Shown piece by piece: positions 43,437-52,920 of a DNA stretch of 64,000 nucleotides (the stretch's first letter is position 1; each line of letters starts with the position of its first letter). The notes under the pieces are model-generated. The model had not been told where the DNA came from. It ran no database searches and saw only the letters and a program-made list of their open reading frames with translations. Position numbers and translations under genes: made by a program. The stretch is from JALNZU01 sp964463695. GTDB lineage: Bacteria > Bacteroidota > Bacteroidia > Bacteroidales > F082. The stretch spans positions 62,001 through 126,000 of the forward strand of contig CAYXCZ010000007.1 of assembly GCA_964463695.1 (NCBI GenBank), in the 5' to 3' direction.

Positions 43437-46400
43437 TCCTTACTACTTTCAAAACTAGTGTACCCATATTATTTTCAATTTTCAGAAGATAAACCCCAGC
43501 CTTCAGGTTATTGGAAATTGTTATTATTTCATCCGATTCAATTCTTATAACTGATTGATTTGATGTTGCATAAACCTCTTTTTCAAAAAGTGTTGCCCCA
43601 TCCATCGACATCATACTAATAGTGTTTTTACTTTGCTGAAGGTTCTTTATCTCTAAAACGAAATGATTTGAAAATGGGTTAGGGTAAATAGCAGCAAAAA
43701 TCAATTTAGAACCATCATCAGGTTTCTCATCGGCATTTAAAATCAGGTGCTCCATCTCGAAAAAGGTTAGTATGGCTCTCATCAAGTCTTCTCTCCCCTG
43801 AAGTCCATATTCATCACCACATGAACTAAACTCAAAATAAGAGGCGATAGTTCGGTAATTTGGAGCCTGATAAGCAACAGCTGTATAGGCATTTAAACCT
43901 GCATCTGAGTGTAAAACAGGGAAAGCACCTGAAAATTTTGGAATTAACCTGTAATATTGAAAAGAAAACGCACCTGAAAAGTCAAATTCCAGCTGATCAA
44001 AACCTGAATTAGAAACCCCTGATAATGCATATATGGTTTGAGGTGTAGCCAGAATTTCATTATTCACGCCGAAGAGATTTGTAATTGTTCCATTTCCGCC
44101 CCAATTAAAGTAGGATTCCCTGTAAGCATTGCCCCCGTTATTAAGATAAGTCTCAAGAATATCAACTTCATCCTGAGTTAAATTGATTGTAGTGCCATAA
44201 GTACCCTGACAGATAAAAGCTGCTCTGTACTTGTGAATTTCATCAGTAAGTTGTTCGGCATATTCATAATCAATATTCAAACTATCCAATGCTACCATCA
44301 TGGAGTTAACAGAAATTTGATTTGATGCTTTGTTAATGAGATATACAGGATACTGACCAATCGGCATGTTGATAGTTTCAACCCTTTCTACACCTGAGCC
44401 ATCAATAATTGTAACTACAAATTGAGCAACATGTTCAATTGGGCACTGTGATGACACTGCAACGGAAAAGGTTGCGTATGACATCCCCGAAGGTGTAATG
44501 CCACCAATATTTTGAGGATTTTGAGGATTAATCTCAATATAGGAGTCTGCACTTGTAAATGAAACTGTTACATCTTCTGCCAGCACTGAACCAAAATTAC
44601 TGACATAAAGTTTAACAGGCGCAGTCTCACCCGGATCGAGCCGCTCGTTATCGAAATCGTTTATTTCATAATCAGTTAGTTGTAAAATGGAGCTAAAAAC
44701 TTCTACGGCAATGTTGCCCGTTCGTATTCCAATAGATGAGTTAAACACAAGTTCAGCTAAAAGATGCTGTCTGTCGGGACAGAAGTCACTAATAGTAAAT
44801 GAGAATGCATCAGAAATCTCTACTGTAGCTCCCGCAGGCAATTGATTAATAACAGCCTGACCGTTGGTAACAGTCGCATTAGGATCATTGATAGTAAAAG
44901 TGGTATTAATGCCTGAAATGTCCTGCTGGCTTACATTTGTAAGTTTCAACTTCACTGTAACCTCACTTCCATTATGTGGCGTAAGGTTATCATTGGTTTG
45001 CAACTCACATTCAAAACGTAAATCGTTTGAAAATTGAAGCAGTTTAGTCTCAAATACACCTCTGTCGTCGGTTACTTTAAAAGTAAGATTTGCAATTTGT
45101 TGAATTTCGGAAGGTAAAGCAGTAAAAAAGCCTTCATCGGTTAAATTAATTCCATCGGGAATCAGTGTGGGTGTAAAACGATATGCGCTATTTTGAGGAT
45201 ACGACCTGCTGTTACTGCCTGTAAGAAGGGTATGTTCTTTTCCTTCACCAGCCGAGACACCACTAAACCAAAGGATATTTTCGTTCACCTCAATTTCGTT
45301 AAAATAAAACTCAACACTTCCATCAGGAAATAATTTCACAGCAAACTCGCCATAACCTATTACGTTGTCATAATATGTAAGATTCTTTTTCCAACGGAAA
45401 GTGGCGTGTGTTTCATCGCCCTCATACCACATTCCCTCAGGTTGTTTGGTTCCTTCATAATAAAGCACGGGTGAAAACAGAAATGCAGAGATATTCTTCA
45501 TCTCACGGAACATGTGATAGGTATCACGATTATAGCGCCACGGGAAAATATCAGGTTCGAAAAGTATGAAACCAGCCTCATTCACATAAACCTTATTGAA
45601 AACTTCGCCATAAAAAGGAAAATCGAACTCAAGCGATTTTGTTGCATACTTATGATAAGGAGCTTCGGTTGCAAGTTGTTCATTTTCAACTGTTGGAAAC
45701 ACAAAATCAATAGTTTGCTGATGATATGGTGAAAGTAAATTCCATTGATAAGGTTGAGCTCCACCCTCAGCCTGCATGGCATATCCTGCATCAAAAAGTG
45801 GTATTTGATCTGTTAATATATCAACTGATTCGAAAACAGGACTATGGGAAATGTGAAAACTTGTTATCGAGTTATTGATAAGAGGTACATTTTCTTGTTC
45901 ACAAATAAGTTCCAAAGGGTTACCCATGGTATAATCCATAAGCGAGAAGCTGATAATCTCACCCTCACCTGCTGAGAGCGGGTCATTTTCATGTATTTCA
46001 AGGTAAAAATCAGCAGGCATTCCCGGCTCAAGATAACTAAGTAAAGGTGTTATATCCAGCCCGAACTCGATTGTTTTATTAGCCTCGACAGCTGTACCTC
46101 CCTGCATATAATGTTTACCACCCTGATAATTAAAAACAGGAAAATTCAAAGTGTGCTGAGGAGCATTCAGCGATGTGTCAGATGAAACGCCAACAACAAC
46201 ACGTATCTGCTCCCGAAGATTATGTTTTAAGGTGACTTTTACTGCCATTTCTGGTTCATAATCACCTTTTACTTCCATCACATGCACCATGTTTCCCCAA
46301 AGTCCGCCATAGGCTTCATTCAATGCACACAGGCGATACATCGCATAAAAATATCCTGCATCACCCCATGCATCACCATAGGAATTAGCCACCTTAAACG

Positions 46401-47247
46401 CTCCTATCTCCCAGTCTTTAAGATCAACAACACCGTCGTTATTGATGTCCAGGTGATTGGTATACATTCCGTCACCGTTGGTATCGTATCGAATACTGTC
46501 GTTATATCCAACAATTGTCATGGCGTGTGTTGCCACATTACCCGGGAAAAGTGCCATCAATTTCTTTCCTGCTTCAGGTGTTCCTATTGGGATGTTGACC
46601 ATTCCGTAAGGACTGCCTGCTGCAAAATTGGCTACACCACCTGTTGCTGCTCCTTCATGATGATGTGCAAGCCAATGTTTTAAATTCATCAAACCTTCAA
46701 CCGTTTCGGTGCGAATCATTTTTATCTCACCAATTCTGTTTGTCATGGCCTCATAATAGGTGTCATAACCTGAAATCCATACAACACCTTCATCAATGGC
46801 AATGCCGCCATAAGTCTGAATATCAGGCGTTCCTAAGGCTTTTACCATCTCGAGGCTATGCAGGTAATTCACTCCATAATAGCCATCATAGCCCATAAAA
46901 TTGTAAATAAAATGCGAAGGATATTGGTTTGCTTCTACGCTTGCCGGAACGTCTCTTTCGCGGCACATTTCATAGGTAAAGTGATAGGCAATGGACGAAG
47001 CCTGACCGCAGGAAGCACCCACCTGACTGAATATCGGCCGGAAATACATATTCTGAGAATTATCAACTACGTCGGGTAAAGTGAGACCTCGATATTGAAC
47101 CGGCAGATGTAACTCAGCATATCTGGGGGAATTATCTTTCAAAGCAGCATTGTCGAACTGCAGATTTTTATTTGTGTCAGCACCTGCGATGTGAAGAAAA
47201 AGAAAATTCAAAGATGCGATTATGAGAAAAAACAGACTTTTTTTCAT
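43432..47247 (-). CDS. Large T9SS-exported papain-family (C1) cysteine protease
   Basis: The longest frame starts with TTG at 47274, but the ATG at 47247 gives MKKSLFFLIIASLNFLFLHI, a proper signal peptide, and a 1271-residue protein. The protease domain (about 40-330) has the papain order: Gln and Cys80 in FSQVGASCGQASS, His in ATHAMTIVGYND, Asn in VANSYGDAWGDAGYFY. Between His and Asn is an insertion with two calcium-loop-like stretches, DTNGDGMYTNHLD and INNDGVVDLKDWE. About 700 residues of beta-rich repeats follow, including CARDB-like segments and an ATPase/glutamine-amidotransferase-like 'NQISVNSMMVALDSLNIDYE' region. The last ~80 residues are a T9SS sorting domain (YPNPFSNHFVL ... LVLKVVRM). 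Likely surface-bound or secreted. Confidence 0.88.
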   Translation of the reverse strand: MKKSLFFLIIASLNFLFLHIAGADTNKNLQFDNAALKDNSPRYAELHLPVQYRGLTLPDVVDNSQNMYFRPIFSQVGASCGQASSIAYHFTYEMCRERDVPASVEANQYPSHFIYNFMGYDGYYGVNYLHSLEMVKALGTPDIQTYGGIAIDEGVVWISGYDTYYEAMTNRIGEIKMIRTETVEGLMNLKHWLAHHHEGAATGGVANFAAGSPYGMVNIPIGTPEAGKKLMALFPGNVATHAMTIVGYNDSIRYDTNGDGMYTNHLDINNDGVVDLKDWEIGAFKVANSYGDAWGDAGYFYAMYRLCALNEAYGGLWGNMVHVMEVKGDYEPEMAVKVTLKHNLREQIRVVVGVSSDTSLNAPQHTLNFPVFNYQGGKHYMQGGTAVEANKTIEFGLDITPLLSYLEPGMPADFYLEIHENDPLSAGEGEIISFSLMDYTMGNPLELICEQENVPLINNSITSFHISHSPVFESVDILTDQIPLFDAGYAMQAEGGAQPYQWNLLSPYHQQTIDFVFPTVENEQLATEAPYHKYATKSLEFDFPFYGEVFNKVYVNEAGFILFEPDIFPWRYNRDTYHMFREMKNISAFLFSPVLYYEGTKQPEGMWYEGDETHATFRWKKNLTYYDNVIGYGEFAVKLFPDGSVEFYFNEIEVNENILWFSGVSAGEGKEHTLLTGSNSRSYPQNSAYRFTPTLIPDGINLTDEGFFTALPSEIQQIANLTFKVTDDRGVFETKLLQFSNDLRFECELQTNDNLTPHNGSEVTVKLKLTNVSQQDISGINTTFTINDPNATVTNGQAVINQLPAGATVEISDAFSFTISDFCPDRQHLLAELVFNSSIGIRTGNIAVEVFSSILQLTDYEINDFDNERLDPGETAPVKLYVSNFGSVLAEDVTVSFTSADSYIEINPQNPQNIGGITPSGMSYATFSVAVSSQCPIEHVAQFVVTIIDGSGVERVETINMPIGQYPVYLINKASNQISVNSMMVALDSLNIDYEYAEQLTDEIHKYRAAFICQGTYGTTINLTQDEVDILETYLNNGGNAYRESYFNWGGNGTITNLFGVNNEILATPQTIYALSGVSNSGFDQLEFDFSGAFSFQYYRLIPKFSGAFPVLHSDAGLNAYTAVAYQAPNYRTIASYFEFSSCGDEYGLQGREDLMRAILTFFEMEHLILNADEKPDDGSKLIFAAIYPNPFSNHFVLEIKNLQQSKNTISMMSMDGATLFEKEVYATSNQSVIRIESDEIITISNNLKAGVYLLKIENNMGTLVLKVVRM

Positions 47248-47374
47248 TGGAATGAGATTAAAAACAGACCCCAAAGTTAATTAAAATGACAGCTGACATT
47301 ATGTTTTTAATGAAACAACTGTTTACAATGCCATATCGAAGTTTCATTACAAAAAACATTGAATTGAAAAGTTG

Positions 47375-47382
47375 TACTTTTG
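47375..47382 (+). promoter_or_regulatory. -7 element of the rnpB promoter
   Basis: TACTTTTG matches TAnnTTTG and ends 3 bases before the predicted 5' end of RNase P RNA. Confidence 0.7.
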
Positions 47383-47385
47383 CAC

Positions 47386-47753
47386 TTTACAGCAACAGTT
47401 GTCGCGGCGTCGTAAGGCGTCGAGGAAAGTCAGGACAGCGCAGGGCATCATACTTCTTAACGGGAAGGCAGCAAACAGGTAACTGTTTGCTAACAGCAAG
47501 TGCCACAGAAAATTACCGCCCCGATTCGTCGGGGTAAGGGTGAAAACGTGAGGTAAGAGCTCACGGCTTTTTTGGTGACAAAGAAGCGGGTAAACCTTAT
47601 GAGCTGCAAGACCAAATATGCCGGCGATTTTTCGCTTTGCGAAAAGAAAGGGCGGCCCGTCTGAGTCGGTGGGTAGGTTGCTAGAGCCTTTTGGTGACAA
47701 AAGGCCCAGATAAATGACAACATAGTACAGAATCCTGCTTATGATGCTGTAAA
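47386..47753 (+). ncRNA. rnpB: RNase P RNA (M1 RNA, type A)
   Basis: Catalytic RNA that trims tRNA 5' leaders. The ends form a perfect 9-bp P1 helix, TTTACAGCA (47386-47394) with TGCTGTAAA (47745-47753). Conserved regions occur in order: GAGGAAAGTCAGGAC (47422-47436), AACGGGAAGGC, AGTGCCACAGAAA, AGGGTGAAAACGTGAGG followed by TAAGAGCTCAC, GGTAAACC, AGGTTGCTAGAGCC, AGATAAATGACAAC and ACAGAATCCTGCTTATG (47727-47743). In helix P4 the usual CCGGG/CCCGG pairing is replaced by CAGGA (47431-47435) with TCCTG (47733-47737), a compensated change. Its own promoter and terminator flank it. Confidence 0.95.
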
Positions 47754-47754
47754 C

Positions 47755-47785
47755 AAACAGGTTAGCCTTCGGGTTAGCCTGTTTT
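47755..47785 (+). terminator. Intrinsic terminator of rnpB
   Basis: A 13-bp stem (47755-47767 with 47772-47784, two G-U pairs) is closed by a TTCG tetraloop and followed by T. Confidence 0.85.
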
Positions 47786-47952
47786 GTAACTATTGTAAAT
47801 TGTTTGAAGTACCCCAAAACTGCAATGTGGGAAGTGGTTTTATTCACCTAATTCAATGAATGTTCATCAAGAATTGAAAAAAACAGCAATAAGTTACACC
47901 CATCAGCGTTTCAGCATCATGTTAGTAATTAATAAATTTTCTGACCATTTTA

Positions 47953-47960
47953 TACATTTG
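47953..47960 (+). promoter_or_regulatory. -7 element of the promoter for the TPR gene
   Basis: TACATTTG matches TAnnTTTG, 20 bases before the ATG at 47981. It supports that start over the TTG at 47972. Confidence 0.65.
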
Positions 47961-47980
47961 ACCACAAATCATTGTCATAT

Positions 47981-50977
47981 ATGAAGAACCCTTTTGCGCT
48001 TTTAATAGTTGTTCTGCTAATTCCATTGTTTAATGTCACTGTTTTTGCACAACAGAATTATTACTTCGACGAAACAAACCAACTATTCAGAGAGTGTATC
48101 GAACTGGTTCAAAAAGAGCAGTATGGCTCTGCACGAGAACTTATAAGTCAATTGAAATCGGGCAAAGCAGATCTTTCAGAAACGCTTTTAACTGATTTGG
48201 CCTATTATAATGCCATGTGTGCTGTGATGATGAACGATAAGGATGCCTCGGAACGTATTTCAGATTTTAGCAGATTAAACCGAAGCAGCAAATGGAATGG
48301 GCGGATGAATTTCCTTCAAGGAAGGGTTCAGTTCGAACAGAAAAGGTATTCAGATGCACTTAATGCTTTTAACAAAGTTGAAGACAAAGACTTAGCGCCT
48401 TTCGAATTTTTTGAACTTGCCTATAAAAAAGGTTTCTGCCATATGAAGCAAAATTCAACAGAGGAGGCACTTCTGGAGTTCACAAAAGCTACTGAGTCGC
48501 CAAACCCTTATAAAAACGCTTCACTCTATTATTCCGGTCATATTTATTACACCTTGCAACAGAACGAAAAGGCTTTGGCTTCTTTTAGCCAGATCAAAAG
48601 CAATTCAACCTACAAAAAAATCATTGCATACTATTTGCTTCAAATCGATTATAGAAATGGTAACTATGCTGAAGTAGCTGAAAATGGAAAAGAATTATTA
48701 AAAAACGCGGATACAAAAAAAAGAACTGAAATTTTACCTATCCTTGCTGACGCCTCCTTTAAAACAAATGATCTAAAAGCTGCATTAGAGTATTACCTTC
48801 AACTTGAAAAGCAAAGTCGCAGTCAACTGTCGCGGCAAGATTTATATCAAATGGGTTTAATTCGATATCAATCAGGATTATACAAAGAAGCAATAATTAG
48901 TTTTCAGAAACTGAATGGCGATAGCGACAGTCTCGACCAACATGCTGCGTATTTGCTTGCACATTGTTATTTGAAAACTGATCAGAAAATTTTTGCCAGA
49001 ACAGCTTTTTTAAGTGCTTATAAAAACGATCAGGACAAGCAAATGAGCATTGACGCCTTGCTTAATTATGCTCGTCTAAGTCAAGAAACAGGCAGCGATC
49101 CATACAATGAGGCAACTACTCTTTTACAACAATTCCTCGAAAAAAATCCACAGTCAAGTCATAAAAAAGAAGTGCACGAACTACTTGTTCAACTTTATCT
49201 TACAACCAAAAATTATGATGCTGCACTTTTAACGCTGGAAAGCAATAAAAATGATCCTCAGATGCAAGCCATTTACGAGCAGCTGATATTTTCACTTGCA
49301 ATTGATCTTTTCAATCAGAGTCAATTTGATAAGTCGATAAGTTATTTCAAAAAAATAAACACTTCGGCCAATCAGGTGAATTCAGCTGCTGCTTTATTTT
49401 GGACAGCTGAATCATACTATCGGTTAAAAAACTATGTTGATGCTCAGAGTCATTACAAAAAGTTCTTTGCACACAGGTCAGCATCGAAAACCGAGCTTTC
49501 ACAACTTGCTACCTATAATCTTGCTTACTCCTATTTTCAGCTAAAGCAATATCCCTCAGCATTACTTTCATTTAAGCAATACCTCAGCAATCCATTAGCA
49601 GGACAACCTAAAATTACTGCTGATGCCACTTGTCGGATTGGAGACTGCTATTTTATAAATAAGGAGTATTCGAAAGCAATTGAAGCATACAAACCAATAA
49701 TTGCTGTTCGTCAAACTGAGTCAGATTATGCCTTGTTTCAAACTGCCATGGCCTTTGGAGCTCAAGGTAAATACAATGAAAAAATTGCTCACCTCGATCA
49801 GATCGTGAAACAATACAATCAATCGCCCTACTACGATCAGGCTTTATACGAAATGGGTGCTACCAATCTGATTATGAATGATTCACGATCAGCAATCGCG
49901 ATGTTCGACAAACTTGTCAAAGAAAGACCACGGTCAGGTTTTGCCCGCGAATCCATGTTAAAAATCGGTTTGATCTATTTTAATAATAACCAAAATCAAG
50001 AGGCAATTGCTTCGTTGAAAAAAGTTGCTGAAAGCTATCCCGGTACTCCTGACGCCCGTGAAGCGCTCAACACGCTCAAGGTTATTTACATGGAAAACAA
50101 TGCAATAGACGAATATTTTAGTCTAACCAAAAAACTGGGTTTCGGACAGATGAGCAATAGTGAGCAAGACTCACTGGCTTTTGTAATGGCTGAAAACTTT
50201 TATACAGAAAATCGTTTTCAAGAAGCGGAAAGTTCATTGAAGTCGTATTTAAATACCTATCCTCAAGGCTCTTACCTTCCTACAGCGCATTATTATCTTT
50301 CGAAGATATTGTTAAAGAATAATCCTGAAGCTGCGCTGCCTCATTTGGTATTTCTAATTGAAAACCCAAAGAACCCATATCTGGAAGAAGCCTTGCTTGA
50401 AGCAGCGAGAATTTATTACGATAATGAGAACTATCAGGAGGCTCAGAAAGCCTATGAAAGCCTCCTCCTTACCACGTCACAGCCGCTTCAAAAAACTGAG
50501 GCTCTTGAAGGTGTTATGAAATGTTTTTTCTTTACCGGCGACTTTTCTCAGGCTGTTTCCAAGGCTGAAAACTTACTTAACGATCCCAATGCATCAACAA
50601 ATCAAACGCGACAGGCTCATTATATTGCAGGTAAGTCGTTATTTGAAACGAAAGATTTCACCAATGCAAAAAGCCATCTGACGGAGGTTCAACGCAGTGG
50701 AAATGACGTATTAGGTGCTGAGGCCTACTACCTGCTTGCTAAAATAAGTTATGAAAATGGCAATCTTGATGATGCTGAAAATCAATTGTTTGACCTTTCT
50801 GAGAAGTTCAGAAGGCAAGAGTATTGGGTTGCTAAAGGGTTTTTGCTTTTAGCCGATATTTATGTAAAAAACAACAACATTTTTCAGGCAAAAGAAACCC
50901 TGAAAAGTATCGTTGACAATTACAAAGGCGACGATCTGCGTGAGGAAGCATCACGAAAGCTAGCCATGCTTAAATAA
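47981..50977 (+). CDS. Large exported tetratricopeptide-repeat protein
   Basis: The ATG at 47981 (MKNPFALLIVVLLIPLFNVTVFAQQ) gives a clear signal peptide and a 998-residue protein. Almost the whole mature part is TPR units (over 20), e.g. YSDALNAFNKVEDKDLAPFEFF, YKEAIISFQKLNGD, YPSALLSFKQYL, YSKAIEAYKPII, 'NQEAIASLKKVAESYPGTPD' and 'FQEAESSLKSYLNTYPQGSY'; the last ones resemble YbgF/BamD-type repeats. It likely sits in the periplasm as a scaffold. The next gene, 11 bases on, encodes an outer-membrane barrel, and this TPR-barrel pairing points to a joint envelope function. No enzyme motif. Confidence 0.88.
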   Translation: MKNPFALLIVVLLIPLFNVTVFAQQNYYFDETNQLFRECIELVQKEQYGSARELISQLKSGKADLSETLLTDLAYYNAMCAVMMNDKDASERISDFSRLNRSSKWNGRMNFLQGRVQFEQKRYSDALNAFNKVEDKDLAPFEFFELAYKKGFCHMKQNSTEEALLEFTKATESPNPYKNASLYYSGHIYYTLQQNEKALASFSQIKSNSTYKKIIAYYLLQIDYRNGNYAEVAENGKELLKNADTKKRTEILPILADASFKTNDLKAALEYYLQLEKQSRSQLSRQDLYQMGLIRYQSGLYKEAIISFQKLNGDSDSLDQHAAYLLAHCYLKTDQKIFARTAFLSAYKNDQDKQMSIDALLNYARLSQETGSDPYNEATTLLQQFLEKNPQSSHKKEVHELLVQLYLTTKNYDAALLTLESNKNDPQMQAIYEQLIFSLAIDLFNQSQFDKSISYFKKINTSANQVNSAAALFWTAESYYRLKNYVDAQSHYKKFFAHRSASKTELSQLATYNLAYSYFQLKQYPSALLSFKQYLSNPLAGQPKITADATCRIGDCYFINKEYSKAIEAYKPIIAVRQTESDYALFQTAMAFGAQGKYNEKIAHLDQIVKQYNQSPYYDQALYEMGATNLIMNDSRSAIAMFDKLVKERPRSGFARESMLKIGLIYFNNNQNQEAIASLKKVAESYPGTPDAREALNTLKVIYMENNAIDEYFSLTKKLGFGQMSNSEQDSLAFVMAENFYTENRFQEAESSLKSYLNTYPQGSYLPTAHYYLSKILLKNNPEAALPHLVFLIENPKNPYLEEALLEAARIYYDNENYQEAQKAYESLLLTTSQPLQKTEALEGVMKCFFFTGDFSQAVSKAENLLNDPNASTNQTRQAHYIAGKSLFETKDFTNAKSHLTEVQRSGNDVLGAEAYYLLAKISYENGNLDDAENQLFDLSEKFRRQEYWVAKGFLLLADIYVKNNNIFQAKETLKSIVDNYKGDDLREEASRKLAMLK

Positions 50978-50988
50978 AAAACACACTC

Positions 50989-52704
50989 ATGAAATACCTC
51001 CTATTTTCAACAAAGATATCCATGAAAACTGCTAAAAGTTTGGTTAACAGCAAATTCATTTTTCTGGTCCTGATTTTATTTATTGTTTCAATACAACTTT
51101 CAGGTCAGAGTCATAATGAAAAAGTGACCATTTTCAGTGCTTTTCAACCGAGCCTTCGTGAGGCTTCAAAAATAAACATCAACCCTGACCCTCAATCGCC
51201 GGTAATAAAATCAGGTGAATTGAATTTCAGCAACATTGAGCGTGTAATTGATGTTAAATCAGACCCTCCTCTTATCGCTTTTACTCAAGTTAAGACTGAT
51301 GAAAAATCGGATAAATTCCGAAATTATTTAAAGGCTGCTTTAGGCTCGAATTTAAGTCCATTTTTCCTCTTCCAACACCATTCAGCTTTTAGCAAAAACA
51401 TGGAGTTTGACCTTGGTATTCGTCACCAGTCATCGTGGTTAAATGTTAAAGATTATGCCCCTTCAACCTGGATGAAAAACAATTTTACAATGGGCACACA
51501 CAATGTTTTAGGCGAGCATTTATGGCACAATGAACTTGTTTATAAGTTTGACAACTTTCATTATTATGGTTTTAAGCCAGATGATTTTAGTGGAATACCG
51601 GTTGAGAAAGATCTGCTCAAACAGCACTATCAGCGAATTGGTTTCAAAAGTACCATTCAAAGTAATTATAGAGATATCAACTCATTACATCATGAAGTTA
51701 GTGTGTCGTACCATAATTTTTCAGACAATTACAAACACTATGAAAATCAAATTAAAGTCGATGGAACTTTAAAGAAATACTATGAATGGTTTCGATTCGA
51801 CAGCAAGCAAATGGCAGCAGTTGATTTACAGGCTAATTTCTACTCAAGAGGTGATTCATTGGTTGAAAACCGGAGTTATTATGTCAAGGCCCGACCCTAT
51901 TTACAAATCTCAGGGAGCTTTTATGAAGTGCAGGCCGGAGTTTTATTGACACTCGCCAATGACTCAAGCAGTAAGTTTTTTGTTCACCCTGTGATATCCG
52001 GAAAGCTGTTCCTTTTTGAAGAAAAAGTTGAACTTTACGCACAGTTTGAAGGAGAGAACAACTATCACTCTTTGAATGATTTGACAAACGAAAACCCATT
52101 TTTGCGGCCTGGTGAATCAAGTTGGTGGAGTAATACAAAACAATTATTTAAAACAGGTATAAAAACAGGTGTAATTCCAAAACTTGATTTAAACATTGGC
52201 ATAAGCTACGCTAAGATCGAAAATGGCGGTTTCTATGTCACTGACACGAGCACACAATTCAGAAACTTCCTTACCGTTGAGCTCGATAATTACCAACAAA
52301 TTCGTTTCCTTGCTCAGGCTTCCTATCATCATACCGATAAACTCCATTCGTCAATAAGCCTGACCTTTGATAAAAACGAAACAGAATCGTTGGAAAAAGC
52401 CTGGCATTTACCTGAATTTCAAGGTCAATGGGAGTTGAATTACAAACTTGATGATCAATGGAGTTTTGAGACCGGGTTACTAGTGATGGGCGAACGTTTT
52501 GCTCCCGGCAATCATTCCTCGTCGTTCAAACCTATTCGATTAAAACCTGTCACAGATCTTAATTTTGCTGTCAACTACAATTTTTCCAAACAGTTTGCTG
52601 TTTTTGCCCAGTTAAACAATGCTTTAAACAACCGTTACGAGCGCTATTACAATTATCCTGTTCAGGGCTTACAGCTTTTTGCTGGTATGAGCCTTCGTTT
52701 CTAG
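50989..52704 (+). CDS. Outer-membrane beta-barrel protein, TonB-receptor-like without plug
   Basis: A 571-residue protein. It has a long N-terminal leader; the in-frame ATG at 51022 (MKTAKSLVNSKFIFLVLILF) may be the true start, giving a cleaner signal peptide ending QLSGQ. The mature part lacks the TonB plug motif and is an amphipathic beta-barrel with alternating aromatic strands ('LGIRHQSSWLNVKDYAPSTW', 'YFYNYPVQGLQLFAGMSLRF'-like end, here NYPVQGLQLFAGMSLRF). The terminal Phe and the 'LNNALNNRYERYYNYPVQG' phrase are typical of TonB-dependent receptor C-termini. It forms an operon with the TPR protein. The substrate or function is unknown. Confidence 0.8.
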   Translation: MKYLLFSTKISMKTAKSLVNSKFIFLVLILFIVSIQLSGQSHNEKVTIFSAFQPSLREASKININPDPQSPVIKSGELNFSNIERVIDVKSDPPLIAFTQVKTDEKSDKFRNYLKAALGSNLSPFFLFQHHSAFSKNMEFDLGIRHQSSWLNVKDYAPSTWMKNNFTMGTHNVLGEHLWHNELVYKFDNFHYYGFKPDDFSGIPVEKDLLKQHYQRIGFKSTIQSNYRDINSLHHEVSVSYHNFSDNYKHYENQIKVDGTLKKYYEWFRFDSKQMAAVDLQANFYSRGDSLVENRSYYVKARPYLQISGSFYEVQAGVLLTLANDSSSKFFVHPVISGKLFLFEEKVELYAQFEGENNYHSLNDLTNENPFLRPGESSWWSNTKQLFKTGIKTGVIPKLDLNIGISYAKIENGGFYVTDTSTQFRNFLTVELDNYQQIRFLAQASYHHTDKLHSSISLTFDKNETESLEKAWHLPEFQGQWELNYKLDDQWSFETGLLVMGERFAPGNHSSSFKPIRLKPVTDLNFAVNYNFSKQFAVFAQLNNALNNRYERYYNYPVQGLQLFAGMSLRF

Positions 52705-52879
52705 AAAGCTAAAAATTACCAGCTCATTTCGGATTAACAATACAAAAGAAATCGAGCTTTTTTCTCTCATTCAATTAATGTGAAGCTATCAACACATTGT
52801 TTCACACGATTGCGCTGAATTGTTGATAAAAACTCACATTTATGGTCAACGCTCATAAAAAACAATGAAGAAAAATGCT

Positions 52880-52887
52880 TACTTTTG
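52880..52887 (+). promoter_or_regulatory. -7 element of the gyrB promoter
   Basis: TACTTTTG matches TAnnTTTG, 33 bases before the gyrB ATG. Confidence 0.65.
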
Positions 52888-52920
52888 CAAGTTGTTTTTA
52901 GAAAACTTTGAAGAAAAATT

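Noticed and set aside
47347..47847. Long open frame on the minus strand (166 codons)
   Set aside because: It is antisense to RNase P RNA and its promoter and terminator; the protein has no domain character.
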